From JAXGMV01 sp040768445 (GTDB lineage Bacteria > Chloroflexota > Anaerolineae > Anaerolineales > Anaerolineaceae), in contig JAXGMV010000001.1 in the NCBI GenBank assembly GCA_040768445.1, forward strand, positions 1,116,001 to 1,180,000: DNA of 64,000 bases. Direction: 5' to 3'. The translations under genes and the position numbers were made by a program. The notes under the pieces were generated by a model that made no database searches, had not been told where the DNA came from, and saw nothing but the letters and a program-made list of their open reading frames with translations. This document shows, in pieces, positions 33,025-41,411 of the stretch (within the stretch, counting starts at the first letter, position 1; each line of letters opens with the position of its first letter).

Positions 33025-34860
33025 TTATTTTACACTGTCAACACGCCGCCGGTCAATTTCGGACGCCTGGCTGAGCACGGTAGAAAAATCAAACACATCA
33101 ATCACTGCGAAATCAATCGAGAAAGTTTCAGACAGCAGGTTCGCCAATCGCACCGCTGCAAGGGAATCACCACCGGAAGGCAAAAAGCCAATAGCTGGGT
33201 TAACGACTTGTCCTCCAAGTACTTTTTGCCACACTGCCAGAACTTTGGTTTCGGTCTCAGTTAAGGGGCTTTCCTGGTAAGCTGCCGCCTCCCGTTCCAT
33301 TTCTGCCTTGATCATGGCGATCACCTCGCGGCGCATCATCTTGCCGGCAGTGCTGCGCGGGATGGCATCAACAAAATACAAGATAGAAGGAATTTTATAG
33401 GGTGCCAGGTGTGCCTTCAGATGGTCAAGAAGCTCTTTCTCGGTCAAACTGTCGGTTCGCCGCACAACCGCTGCTGCCACCTGTTCACCCAGTGTAGGGT
33501 GCGGCAGTGGCACCACGCAAGCTTCGCCGACATCTGGATGGTTGGTGCAGGTATCCTCCACCTCGCGCGGCAGGATTTTCATCGCGCCACTATTAATCAT
33601 CTCCTTGCGCCGTCCGACGATGCTGATGTACCCATCCTCATCTATCTTTGCCAGGTCGCCGGTCATAAACCAGCCGTCCCTGAAAGGTGAGGGGTTATTA
33701 TCCTCAGGGTTAAGGTAGCCTTTGAAGAGATACGGGCTGCGAAGCGCCAATTCACCCACTTCACCAGTGGCAAGCTTCTCACCATCATCTGAAAAGACCG
33801 CTGCTTCGCCGTGTACGGGCACACCCACGGTGTGATGTTTGCGGACGCCTGGAGGAATGGGATTGCAGGCATTTCCCGCAAGCCCTTCGGTCATGCCAAA
33901 GGATGGAATAATCGGAATACCCAGCCAACCTTCGAGGGTGCGCATCATCTCAGCAGGGAATGGCGCACCACCGGTGCGGATGTAGCGAAGTCTCTTCATG
34001 CCATCCGGAACCGGATTCACCCGCAGATACTCGTAAATGGCATGCAGCAGCGCAGGGCTGCTGTTGTGCCAGTTCGGCTTATAGGTATCAAGCAGGTTGA
34101 CGTAGTTAGAGATATCAAAATTGGTAATAACCGCACAGCCGCCGCGATAGATCAGCGGGAACATAACTGTACTGAGTCCTGCAATAAGGATCAACGAAGC
34201 GAAAACAATGGTGGTATCGGTTTCAAGGGTACCCATGTAGACGCTTTTGATGGCGGCAACATCCATGAGCATGCGGTTAGTGAAGGGCACCAGCTTTGAC
34301 ACACCGGTGGTACCTGAGGTGGGCATGATGAAGGCAGTCATCTCTGGCTGCATGACGGTACGGGAAGGGTTGGCGGCAGGCTCGCCCTGTATGGTGAACA
34401 CACCTGATGGTTTGTCTTCCCTGGTAACCAGTTCAAGCATCGGTATCCCTAACTCGGCAGCTGCAGCACGCCCGTTGGCTCCGTACCCCGGCGTGCTCAC
34501 CACCGCGTTGATGCCAGCTTTGCAAAACACGGCGGCCTGTTCCGGTGACTTGAGGGCTTCATTGACAGGCATGATGGTACAGCAGTTGCTTAACGTCAGC
34601 AGGGCTGTTGCCAGCAGGATGCTGTGTGGCAGCACCAGTGCCAGACGATGATCTGCGCCGTAGCCCAATGCAGCCAGTTGAGCGGTCACAGATTCAAAAT
34701 GGTGACTGAAACCGGCATAAGTGAGATCTTCTGCGCCGGGCGCTTTAAGGGCTGGGGCGTCTGGCTTGATACCAGCCCAATACCGAACAACCTCAGCTGG
34801 TTTGGAAAATGGCTGCTCAAGAGTCTGGTTTTGCTTTACGAAAATTTTTGTCTCACTCAT
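33025..34860 (-). CDS. Acyl-AMP ligase / carrier protein didomain (copy 1)
   Basis: The 611-residue first intact gene of the operon has PTSGTTGVSKL, SFGMTEG, MTGDLA, GRRKEMINSGAMK, Lys in STAGKMMR and PSGGDSL (Ser near 566). The N-terminus is about 15 residues longer than its paralogs. Two ATGs compete; I choose 34860 because AAGGA lies nine bases before it and the ATG at 34869 overlaps that site. The A4 region (SLILIAGLSTVMF) again lacks the amino-group Asp. The upstream relic at 34951-35091 shows that at least one more copy once headed this array. Confidence 0.88.
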   Translation of the reverse strand: MSETKIFVKQNQTLEQPFSKPAEVVRYWAGIKPDAPALKAPGAEDLTYAGFSHHFESVTAQLAALGYGADHRLALVLPHSILLATALLTLSNCCTIMPVNEALKSPEQAAVFCKAGINAVVSTPGYGANGRAAAAELGIPMLELVTREDKPSGVFTIQGEPAANPSRTVMQPEMTAFIMPTSGTTGVSKLVPFTNRMLMDVAAIKSVYMGTLETDTTIVFASLILIAGLSTVMFPLIYRGGCAVITNFDISNYVNLLDTYKPNWHNSSPALLHAIYEYLRVNPVPDGMKRLRYIRTGGAPFPAEMMRTLEGWLGIPIIPSFGMTEGLAGNACNPIPPGVRKHHTVGVPVHGEAAVFSDDGEKLATGEVGELALRSPYLFKGYLNPEDNNPSPFRDGWFMTGDLAKIDEDGYISIVGRRKEMINSGAMKILPREVEDTCTNHPDVGEACVVPLPHPTLGEQVAAAVVRRTDSLTEKELLDHLKAHLAPYKIPSILYFVDAIPRSTAGKMMRREVIAMIKAEMEREAAAYQESPLTETETKVLAVWQKVLGGQVVNPAIGFLPSGGDSLAAVRLANLLSETFSIDFAVIDVFDFSTVLSQASEIDRRRVDSVK

Positions 34861-34950
34861 CTTATTCATCCTTGATGCAAGATTTCAGGTTTGACCGGTC
34901 ACTTTTTATGCCCTTAAACTTGAGAAATTAACCGGACTGCATGTCGCTGT

Positions 34951-35091
34951 TTAGCCGGCGATGTATCTCGTTGGTCTGCAGGCAGGCATTGGGAAGTTGA
35001 ACATATCTTTCAGGGAAAAGTTCACTGCTGAAGGTGTCTTTTCTCCCCAATAGCCAATGGACTCTTGTATAGATGTGAAAACCGGGTGCAT
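34951..35091 (-). pseudogene. 46-codon relic of a further acyl-ligase/carrier gene
   Basis: An open frame from ATG 35091 begins MHPVFTSIQESIGYWGEKTP, like the N-termini of the paralogs (copy 3: LFETPEQAIHYWAASTP). After SA it runs straight into NFSLKDMFNFPMP, like the carrier-domain end (copy 4: DFSVLDIFDFPSP). A frameshift then leads to TAA at 34951; the shifted frame would continue CLQTNEIHRRLNS, like SQAAEVNKRLNG. So about 550 internal codons are missing. AAGGA still precedes the start and a promoter lies upstream. It may now act as a leader peptide or be inert. Confidence 0.75.
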
Positions 35092-35154
35092 GAACGGATC
35101 CTTCCGCAGCAGTTATTTTGCGTATCAGACCAATACTAAAAGTATACCATTATG

Positions 35155-35183
35155 GTCATAATTTGCTGTTATGCAACTGTCAA
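35155..35183 (-). promoter_or_regulatory. Promoter of the acyl-ligase/NRPS operon
   Basis: Read leftward: TTGACA (35183-35178), 17 bases, TATGAC (35160-35155). An alternative extended -10, TGGTATACT, lies at 35149-35141. Both precede the relic ORF at 35091 and lie right after the galK stop. Confidence 0.6.
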
Positions 35184-35189
35184 CTGATT

Positions 35190-36335
35190 TTATGGAAGTG
35201 CTTCTGCTCTGGCGCCGTCAGAGGCATGACAGCAGTAAATGAACGGTTCGATACCGGTCGCCTGTTGATACTGGCTTTCCAATTCGGTGATGAAATCGTC
35301 CACTTCAGTACTGTGCACCAGGTTGACCGTGCAGCCGCCAAAGCCGGCGCCTGTCAGCCGGCTGCCGTAACAGCCCGGCAGGCTGGCTGCTACTTCCACC
35401 AACGTGTCCAGCTCAGGGGTGCTCACTTCGTACAGGTCGCGCAGGGAGGCATGTCCTTCCAGCATCAACTGTCCAAAAGCACACGGGTCATCCGCTTCCA
35501 GCGCGTGGACGGCACGGCGGGTACGATCACATTCTTCTACGACGTGTCGGGCGCGCATCAGCAAGGTTTCGGGCAGCAGTCTGGCGCTGGCATACAGGTC
35601 GGCGGGGCTAAATTCACCCAGGCTGCCCAGGTTAGGGAAGCGTGACTGCAGGATCTCCAGCGACTGCCGGCATTCCTCATACCGTTGGTTGTATGCTGAG
35701 CTTGTCAGGCTGCGGCGCACGCGTGAGTCAGCGATTATGATGGCTGTATGAGGGGGCAAAGGCACAGTGCGCCAGTCGAGCGTTCGGGTATCCAGGTATA
35801 GCGCCTGCCCCCTGCGTCCATGCAGGACGGCGAACTGGTCCAGGATGCCGCAGGACAGGCCGACATACTCCCGCTCAGCCTGCAGGCACAGCTGTGCCAG
35901 CGCCATACGGTTCATCTCCCAGCCGCCAGAGTACTGCCATAACACTGCAAAGGCGGCTTCAAATGCGGCAGAAGATGACAGCCCGGCGCCGATGGGTATA
36001 TCGGAGGAGAACTCAGCCTGCAGCCCGCTCAGCGGCAGGCCGCGCCGCTGAAGTGACCAGGCCACGCCGGCAGGGTAGAGCGCCCACCCCGGCAAAGGGT
36101 TACCCTCGCAGTCCAGTTTCGCATCCAGTGCATCCAGGCTGAAGCAGGTCTCAGCGCACAGGTCGCGCGCAGTGAGCTTTACCAGCCGGCTGTCGTCCAG
36201 CCGGGCATCCACACTCAAACAGCGGTCAATCGCGGCTGGCAGGACTGGCCCACCGTTGTAATCGACATGCTCACCCAGCAGGTTGACCCTGCCGGGCGAC
36301 CATGCGTGCAGGTGCACAGCATGCGGTGTGCTCAT
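35190..36335 (-). CDS. galK: Galactokinase
   Basis: The 381-residue GHMP kinase has the galactokinase signature GRVNLLGEHVDYNGG near residue 15, the ATP-binding loop IPIGAGLSSSAA, and a C-terminal SRLTGAGFGGCTVNL. It phosphorylates galactose to galactose-1-phosphate in the cytoplasm. The length is usual for the family. AGGAAG precedes the start, which overlaps the stop of the GIY-YIG gene by four bases, so it is the last gene of a four-gene leftward operon. No galT or galE lies nearby. Confidence 0.9.
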   Translation of the reverse strand: MSTPHAVHLHAWSPGRVNLLGEHVDYNGGPVLPAAIDRCLSVDARLDDSRLVKLTARDLCAETCFSLDALDAKLDCEGNPLPGWALYPAGVAWSLQRRGLPLSGLQAEFSSDIPIGAGLSSSAAFEAAFAVLWQYSGGWEMNRMALAQLCLQAEREYVGLSCGILDQFAVLHGRRGQALYLDTRTLDWRTVPLPPHTAIIIADSRVRRSLTSSAYNQRYEECRQSLEILQSRFPNLGSLGEFSPADLYASARLLPETLLMRARHVVEECDRTRRAVHALEADDPCAFGQLMLEGHASLRDLYEVSTPELDTLVEVAASLPGCYGSRLTGAGFGGCTVNLVHSTEVDDFITELESQYQQATGIEPFIYCCHASDGARAEALP

Positions 36336-36589
36336 GACTCTTCCTGTGGTTTGATCGAGAGCCGGTATTTCTTATCGTGGGAGAGGTGTTTCAAAGACCG
36401 TTCCCTGCGCATGGCAGTGGAACGGTCTGGTTGGTCTTCAATGTAAATTAATTTCACCGGGCGGCGTGTACGTGTGTATTTAGCGCCCCTGCCTGCATTG
36501 TGCTGTTTCTCGCGCCGGCGCGGGTCGGTTGTCCACCCTGTGTAGTACGTGCCGTCAGCGCACTCCAGTATATAGCAGTAGAAAGCCAT
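36332..36589 (-). CDS. GIY-YIG domain protein (UPF0213 family)
   Basis: The 85-residue protein is a single GIY-YIG nuclease fold: YCYILECADGTYYTGWT carries the two Tyr motifs, followed by RRREKQHNAGRGAKYTR with the catalytic Arg, and an RERSLKHLSHDKK helix. The family is annotated as putative endonuclease but the cellular role is not established. It lies between a TyrA-like gene (15 bases upstream) and galK (ATGA overlap), presumably cotranscribed without an obvious functional link. Confidence 0.85.
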   Translation of the reverse strand: MAFYCYILECADGTYYTGWTTDPRRREKQHNAGRGAKYTRTRRPVKLIYIEDQPDRSTAMRRERSLKHLSHDKKYRLSIKPQEES

Positions 36590-36604
36590 ACCGACCGATA
36601 CAGG

Positions 36605-37591
36605 TTATTTCTTCTTCCTGTCAAACAGGCTGCCCGTCAGCATGCGGCGCATATTCTCGCTTGCCGATGGTACCTTGGGTCCGTCAGAACGTTTTTCCCA
36701 GTTGGCTGAGCGCCGCTGTGAAAACCACAACTCTCGCATCTCAAGCGCGCTGCCGATCAACTGCGACAAATTTTCTTCATCTTTTGTCTCCAATGCTTCA
36801 CGGATGTCTTCCAACGAGGCGATGAAATCATCGATCACGCGCATGGCGTTCTCACGGTTGAGCATGGAGGCCTGCCCAAGCACCTTGGCTTCGTCGAGGT
36901 GAAGGATGGGCTCAGTAATGGCGAAGTACTCGTATGCGGCAATCTTGCGGCCTTCTGTCCAGCCGGCCTGGGTTGCCGTGGCGTTTACCAATGCGGCGGC
37001 TGCCAGCTTGGGCAGGATGCGGCTGGCGGCTGAAAGACCGTCAAACTCATACGGGTCAGCGAAGAAGGGTGACGAACCGACCAATGCACAAAGGTCTGAA
37101 GCAAGTTTGATGGCATCGGCATCCATTTGCGGTGGGCTGGTGATGACCATCATGCTGTTCTTGAACAGGTCAGCGTGGGCGGCGTCAATCCCACTTTCAG
37201 TCTCGTGAATGTATTCAGCGTTAAAGGTTGGTGACATAGAGACGAAGTACCTGCCTTTGGGGATCAGGCCGCGCGCCCAATCTGCCACCCCCACCATCAC
37301 CGGCGAGGTGTCAATTACAACTGCACCTTCCTTGAGGTCTTCAGAGATCAATTCAAGCATGGTCTTGACCTCGTCAACCGGCACTGCCAGCAAGACGATG
37401 TCGGCGCCTTCAACTGCGCTGTGCAGGTTGAACTCGGTCTTGTCAACGGCGCCTTTCTTGGCAGCTTCTTTGGCAATTTCGGACTTGATGTCGTGCCCCA
37501 CGCGGGTGATCTGGTTTGTATGTTCAGACAGTGCCAGACCAAACGAAGTGCCGATTTTGCCCATTCCAATAATTGTCATTTGTGCGGTCAT
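36605..37591 (-). CDS. Prephenate-dehydrogenase-like NAD(P)-binding protein
   Basis: The 328-residue protein starts with a Rossmann fingerprint (MTIIGMGKIGTSFGLAL) and has the VLLAVPVDEV strand and the VVIDTSPVM segment of the TyrA/6-phosphogluconate-dehydrogenase superfamily. A helical C-terminal dimerisation domain follows. Prephenate oxidation in tyrosine synthesis is possible, but no aromatic-pathway gene is nearby and key prephenate-binding residues cannot be confirmed by eye. GGAG lies before ATG 37591, and the start overlaps the upstream M50 protease gene by four bases. Confidence 0.7.
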   Translation of the reverse strand: MTAQMTIIGMGKIGTSFGLALSEHTNQITRVGHDIKSEIAKEAAKKGAVDKTEFNLHSAVEGADIVLLAVPVDEVKTMLELISEDLKEGAVVIDTSPVMVGVADWARGLIPKGRYFVSMSPTFNAEYIHETESGIDAAHADLFKNSMMVITSPPQMDADAIKLASDLCALVGSSPFFADPYEFDGLSAASRILPKLAAAALVNATATQAGWTEGRKIAAYEYFAITEPILHLDEAKVLGQASMLNRENAMRVIDDFIASLEDIREALETKDEENLSQLIGSALEMRELWFSQRRSANWEKRSDGPKVPSASENMRRMLTGSLFDRKKK

Positions 37592-38235
37592 AAGGGAACT
37601 CCTAATAGTAGTTTCATAAAAGATGACATGAGGGGGTAAATGACCCGACCCAGCAAATCAATGCCGATGTACGGGCCGAGGAATAATACAGCCAGCAGGA
37701 TCATTGGGCCGTAAGGCCTGATCTTATCCAGAACATCCTTGAGGGGCGGCGGGAAGAGGTACTGTGCCACCTTTTCACCATCCAGCGGCGCCAGTGGGAT
37801 GAGGTTGAAGAATAACAGCAGGACGTTGATGCTGATGAAATGGTACAGGAATTCAAAAGCAGTTGGAAAGAACCCGTTTGAGACCTGGAACGACACAACA
37901 CCCAGCCGGATGGGGATGACTGCCAGCACTGCCAGAAGCAGGTTCGAGAGCGGCCCCGCGGCAGAGACCCACATGTAAGCAGAGCTGGAGTGCCTGTTGA
38001 GGGCATAGGGATTAACCGGCACCGGCTTAGCCCAGCCAAACCCTGCCAGGAGCAGCATCATGGTGCCCATAAGGTCAAGGTGGGCGATTGGATTGAGCGT
38101 GAGCCGGCCGTGGGCGCGTGGTGTGGTATCGCCAAAGCGGTCAGCCGTCCAGGCATGCGCAAACTCATGAATCGTGAGCGCAATGATCAACGTGATCATC
38201 CTGGAAAGTACGGTAGGTGCGGATAGGTTAAACAT
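37588..38235 (-). CDS. Site-2-protease-family (M50) membrane metalloprotease
   Basis: The 215-residue protein has about five membrane helices. The zinc motif HEFAH lies in the first helix (TIHEFAHAWTADRFGD) and the third-ligand motif is NLIPLAPLDGEKV. This is the compact M50B form without a PDZ domain, usually cleaving membrane substrates. It is the first gene of the operon ending with galK. Divergent to DUF951 at 38344, with 108 bases in between. Confidence 0.85.
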   Translation of the reverse strand: MFNLSAPTVLSRMITLIIALTIHEFAHAWTADRFGDTTPRAHGRLTLNPIAHLDLMGTMMLLLAGFGWAKPVPVNPYALNRHSSSAYMWVSAAGPLSNLLLAVLAVIPIRLGVVSFQVSNGFFPTAFEFLYHFISINVLLLFFNLIPLAPLDGEKVAQYLFPPPLKDVLDKIRPYGPMILLAVLFLGPYIGIDLLGRVIYPLMSSFMKLLLGVPL

Positions 38236-38328
38236 GTTCAGGCTGTCTCTTTTGGTCTTGCATCAGCCGGCTTGTACTGTTACTGGGATGCACAGCCGTG
38301 TTGATATTAAAAGGTATTATATCATGGG

Positions 38329-38337
38329 TGGTATAAT
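38329..38337 (+). promoter_or_regulatory. Extended -10 promoter, leaderless start of DUF951 gene
   Basis: TGGTATAAT (38329-38337) ends six bases before the GTG start at 38344, so transcription would begin at or next to the start codon. No ribosome site is present between them. No good -35 box is seen, which an extended -10 can tolerate. Confidence 0.65.
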
Positions 38338-38343
38338 CAAAAT

Positions 38344-38553
38344 GTGTTACCTGACCTTCAACTAAACGATATTGTCCGGCTGCGAAAACCGCATCCCTGC
38401 GGCAGTTATGAGTGGAAGGTTGTCCGCCTGGGGGCTGATATCGGGCTGGAATGCCTGGGATGTGTTCACCGCGTGATGCTGACCAGGCGCGAGCTTTCCA
38501 AACGTTTGAAAGCCATTCGACCCGGAGGGACTGATGCTTCATTACCAAGCTGA
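38344..38553 (+). CDS. DUF951 family small protein
   Basis: The 69-residue protein fits DUF951: LQLNDIVRLRKPHPCGSYEW, then RLGADIGLECLGCVHRVMLTRRELSKR. Three Cys (in HPCG and CLGC) could bind metal or nucleic acid; the function is not established. The start is GTG 38344, likely on a leaderless transcript. It heads an operon with a glycolipid synthase-like gene (20-base overlap) and tsaE-tsaB-rimI. Confidence 0.8.
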   Translation: MLPDLQLNDIVRLRKPHPCGSYEWKVVRLGADIGLECLGCVHRVMLTRRELSKRLKAIRPGGTDASLPS

Positions 38554-39703
38554 ACTGCCCCACATTGTCTTCCTGTTTTCAGACACCGGAGGGGGTCACC
38601 GCAGTGCCTCTGAAGCCATTATTGAGGCCATTAACCTCGAATACTCTGAGCGTTACAACGCTGAAATGATTGATATCTTTCGCGATTATGCCCCGCCGCC
38701 CCTTCACTATGCGCCGGAGATTTACCCGCCGTTGACCCGCATGCCCGATGTTTGGAAGTGGTGGTACCGCCTATCGGATGGACCCAGGCGCGTCCATTTC
38801 ACCTCGCGCATGATGTACCCGTATGTGCGGCACTCTATTGACCGACTGCTGCGTGAGAACCCGGCTGATTTATATGTCTCCGTCCATCCGTTGATCAATG
38901 CCCCGTTACTGCAGGCGCTTGGTAAGAACCGCCAGACTCCCTACGTCACCGTGGTGACCGACCTGGTCACTGCACATGCATTCTGGTATCACAGGGATGC
39001 CGATATGACGGTGGTTTGCACCGAAAAAGCACGCCAGCGTGCGCTGGCTGCAGGGATTGATAACAAAAAACTGGTGACCATTGGCTTGCCGGTGGCGGAT
39101 CGTTTCTGCCATCCGCAGGAGGATAAAAAGGCGCTGCGTCAGCAGCTTGGCTGGCGAACGGACAAGCCGGTTGTTTTGCTGGTCGGCGGCGGCGATGGCA
39201 TGGGACCGCTGTACAAGATTGCGCGTGCCATCAACCATGCCAAACCAGACCTGGCACTGGTGGTGGTATGCGGCAGGAACCGCGAGCTGAAAACCAACCT
39301 TGAGAAACTCTACTGGCAGATTCCAGCATATGTGTACGGTTTTGTGCGTGATATGCCAGACTTGATGAATGCCAGCGATATCCTGATCACCAAGGCCGGC
39401 CCCGGCACCATCACCGAGGGCATGATCTCAGGCCTGCCGATCATCCTGTACAGCCGCATCCCTGGCCAGGAAGAGGGCAACGTGGATTATGTCGTTGAGC
39501 AGCACGCCGGCGAGTGGGCGCCAACACCAGAGAAAGTGGTTGAGGTATTAAACCGTTGGATGGCGAACCCGGAAGAGTATAAGCGCATGGGAGAAGCCAG
39601 CCGCAGTTTGGCAAACCCGCAGGCTGCAAGAGAGATAGCCCGTGTTCTGATAAGCTGGTTGGAAAAACCTGTACCAGACGCAAGTGTGCCAAGACAGGAG
39701 TAA
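38534..39703 (+). CDS. MGDG-synthase-like glycosyltransferase
   Basis: The 389-residue GT-B enzyme begins with the glycine-rich loop FSDTGGGHRSASEAI and the N-terminal domain of monogalactosyl/glucosyl-diacylglycerol synthases. It ends with a GT28-type domain containing VGGGDGMGP and a sugar-nucleotide site ITKAGPGTITEGMISGLP. It likely adds sugar from a UDP-sugar to diacylglycerol on the inner membrane face, making membrane glycolipids. It overlaps the DUF951 gene by 20 bases and has GGAGGG before its start. Confidence 0.85.
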   Translation: MLHYQAELPHIVFLFSDTGGGHRSASEAIIEAINLEYSERYNAEMIDIFRDYAPPPLHYAPEIYPPLTRMPDVWKWWYRLSDGPRRVHFTSRMMYPYVRHSIDRLLRENPADLYVSVHPLINAPLLQALGKNRQTPYVTVVTDLVTAHAFWYHRDADMTVVCTEKARQRALAAGIDNKKLVTIGLPVADRFCHPQEDKKALRQQLGWRTDKPVVLLVGGGDGMGPLYKIARAINHAKPDLALVVVCGRNRELKTNLEKLYWQIPAYVYGFVRDMPDLMNASDILITKAGPGTITEGMISGLPIILYSRIPGQEEGNVDYVVEQHAGEWAPTPEKVVEVLNRWMANPEEYKRMGEASRSLANPQAAREIARVLISWLEKPVPDASVPRQE

Positions 39704-39712
39704 AATAACGCG

Positions 39713-40225
39713 ATGCCTATACTTGACCCAAATGCCGTTGAATTTTTCAGCCGCAGCCCTGATCAAACCCGCCGGCTCGGTATTCGACTGGGCGCCATGC
39801 TCAAACCCGGCGACCTGGTGTGCCTGACCGGAGATCTGGGCTCAGGCAAGACCACCTTTGTACAGGGGCTGGCAAAAGGCTGGGGGACACTGGACAGTGT
39901 GACCAGTCCGACCTTTGTGTTGGTGAACGTTTACGGCCGGCCGGATGGGTTCAACCTGTTTCACCTGGATGCCTACCGCATGGCCGGCCCGGCTGAAGCA
40001 GAAGACCTGGATATTGACCTGATATTGGAGACCGGTGCGCTGGTGGTTGAATGGCCCGAGCGCATTCAAAGCGCGCTGCCGGACGAAAATTTGACGATTG
40101 AGATGCGCTGGATTGCTGATGAACAGCGTTTCATGCATTTTGTACCCAACGGGGCGCGTTTTGAGGAGATAGTGAAAGCCTTTCGAACGCAGGCTTTTGG
40201 AGGTGGACGTGCTGCTGGCAATTGA
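39713..40225 (+). CDS. tsaE: TsaE, tRNA t6A-synthesis ATPase
   Basis: The 170-residue protein has Walker A GDLGSGKTTF (40-49), the switch-like TSPTFVLVNVY and the Walker B/sensor region LFHLDAYRM, plus LVVEWPER. TsaE works with TsaB and TsaD to make N6-threonylcarbamoyl-adenosine at position 37 of ANN-decoding tRNAs. It overlaps tsaB by 17 bases. tsaD is not in the window. Confidence 0.92.
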   Translation: MPILDPNAVEFFSRSPDQTRRLGIRLGAMLKPGDLVCLTGDLGSGKTTFVQGLAKGWGTLDSVTSPTFVLVNVYGRPDGFNLFHLDAYRMAGPAEAEDLDIDLILETGALVVEWPERIQSALPDENLTIEMRWIADEQRFMHFVPNGARFEEIVKAFRTQAFGGGRAAGN

Positions 40226-40877
40226 TACTTCAACTCGTTGGATTGGACTTGGGGTGTATGACGGCTCACTGATGGCAGGAGAGATGCTGTGGCAGACTCA
40301 GAACCATCACACCGTCGAGCTGGCGCCGGCAGTGGAAGACCTGCTCAAGCGCTGCGGTGTTGATAAAAAGGATCTGAAAGCGCTGGCAGTTGCCCTGGGA
40401 CCGGGGTCATTTACCAGCCTGCGCATCGGGCTGGCACTGGTGAAGGGTCTCTCAATGGGGCTCAATGTGCCGGTGGTTGGCGTCCCTTCGCTCGACATCC
40501 TGGCAGCCAACATCCCGGTAGGTGAGCTGCCCCTGCTGACAGCCCTGCAGGCTGGACGCGGCCGCTTCGGTGTGGGCTGGTACAACGCAAAGAAGGGTAA
40601 ATGGGTCAGCCAGGACAGCCCGAGCGTGATGACGCTGGAAGAGCTGACTGGCGCTATCACCCAGCCGACCATAGTCTGCGGCGAATTCAATGCTTTAGAA
40701 CGGCAGAGCATCAAACGCGCCAGCACAGATGTGCAGCTGGCTACACCGTCGCAGTGTGTCAGACGCCCGGCGGTACTTGCTGAGATGGCATGGACGCGCT
40801 GGCAGAAGGGGCGCACCGACGACCTGGAAACGCTTAAACCCATTTACATACACGTAGGGCAGGAAATTCCGTCATGA
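40209..40877 (+). CDS. tsaB: TsaB, tRNA t6A-synthesis scaffold protein
   Basis: The 222-residue protein begins VLLAIDTSTRWIGLGVY and contains LKALAVALGPGSFTSLRIGLA, the family signatures of the ASKHA-fold partner of TsaD. The reading frame opens at TTG 40197, but that codon lies next to the GGAGGTG ribosome site; the GTG at 40209, four bases after it, gives the family's normal N-terminus. It lies between tsaE and rimI and overlaps rimI by four bases. Confidence 0.92.
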   Translation: MLLAIDTSTRWIGLGVYDGSLMAGEMLWQTQNHHTVELAPAVEDLLKRCGVDKKDLKALAVALGPGSFTSLRIGLALVKGLSMGLNVPVVGVPSLDILAANIPVGELPLLTALQAGRGRFGVGWYNAKKGKWVSQDSPSVMTLEELTGAITQPTIVCGEFNALERQSIKRASTDVQLATPSQCVRRPAVLAEMAWTRWQKGRTDDLETLKPIYIHVGQEIPS

Positions 40878-41347
40878 AACAGCTGCCGGCGGGATATGTG
40901 CTCCGCCGCATGACTGCTGCTGATGTTGAACAGGTGCATGACCTGGATGTACGCTCATTTTCTTTGCCCTGGCCCAAACGTTCTTTTGAAATGGAAATGC
41001 AAAACCCCGCCTCGCAGGGCTGGGTGATCACCGCACCGCCGCAGGGGGAAGATGCACCGATGGTAATCGCCATGGCGCTGCTGTGGGTGATATTGGATGA
41101 AGCCCATATTGCCACCTTCGCAGTAGATGCTGGATACCGACAGCAGGGTATTGGGGCCTTTCTACTGGCGTCCATTCTGGAAACAATGAAGGCATTGGGC
41201 GTGCAGAACGTTTTCCTCGAGGTACGGCGCAACAATACCGCCGCCCAGGTGCTGTATGCCAGGGCTGGTTTTGAAGTTATGGATGTACGCAAGGGGTATT
41301 ACACCGATACCAATGAAGACGCGCTGGTGATGATGCTGACAATCTGA
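40874..41347 (+). CDS. rimI: RimI-like ribosomal-protein-alanine N-acetyltransferase
   Basis: The 157-residue GNAT protein has the acetyl-CoA loop GYRQQGIGAFLL, then LEVRRNNTAAQVLYARAGFE and the C-terminal KGYYTDTNEDALVM typical of RimI. It would acetylate the N-terminus of ribosomal protein S18 or another protein. The ATGA overlap with tsaB and the tsaE-tsaB-rimI order are widespread in bacteria and support the name. Confidence 0.88.
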   Translation: MKQLPAGYVLRRMTAADVEQVHDLDVRSFSLPWPKRSFEMEMQNPASQGWVITAPPQGEDAPMVIAMALLWVILDEAHIATFAVDAGYRQQGIGAFLLASILETMKALGVQNVFLEVRRNNTAAQVLYARAGFEVMDVRKGYYTDTNEDALVMMLTI

Positions 41348-41411
41348 CGCATCTCCGAATCTTATTTAATAGAAGAACCCGATTTATTCTCGATATCTTA
41401 TATTGATCAGC

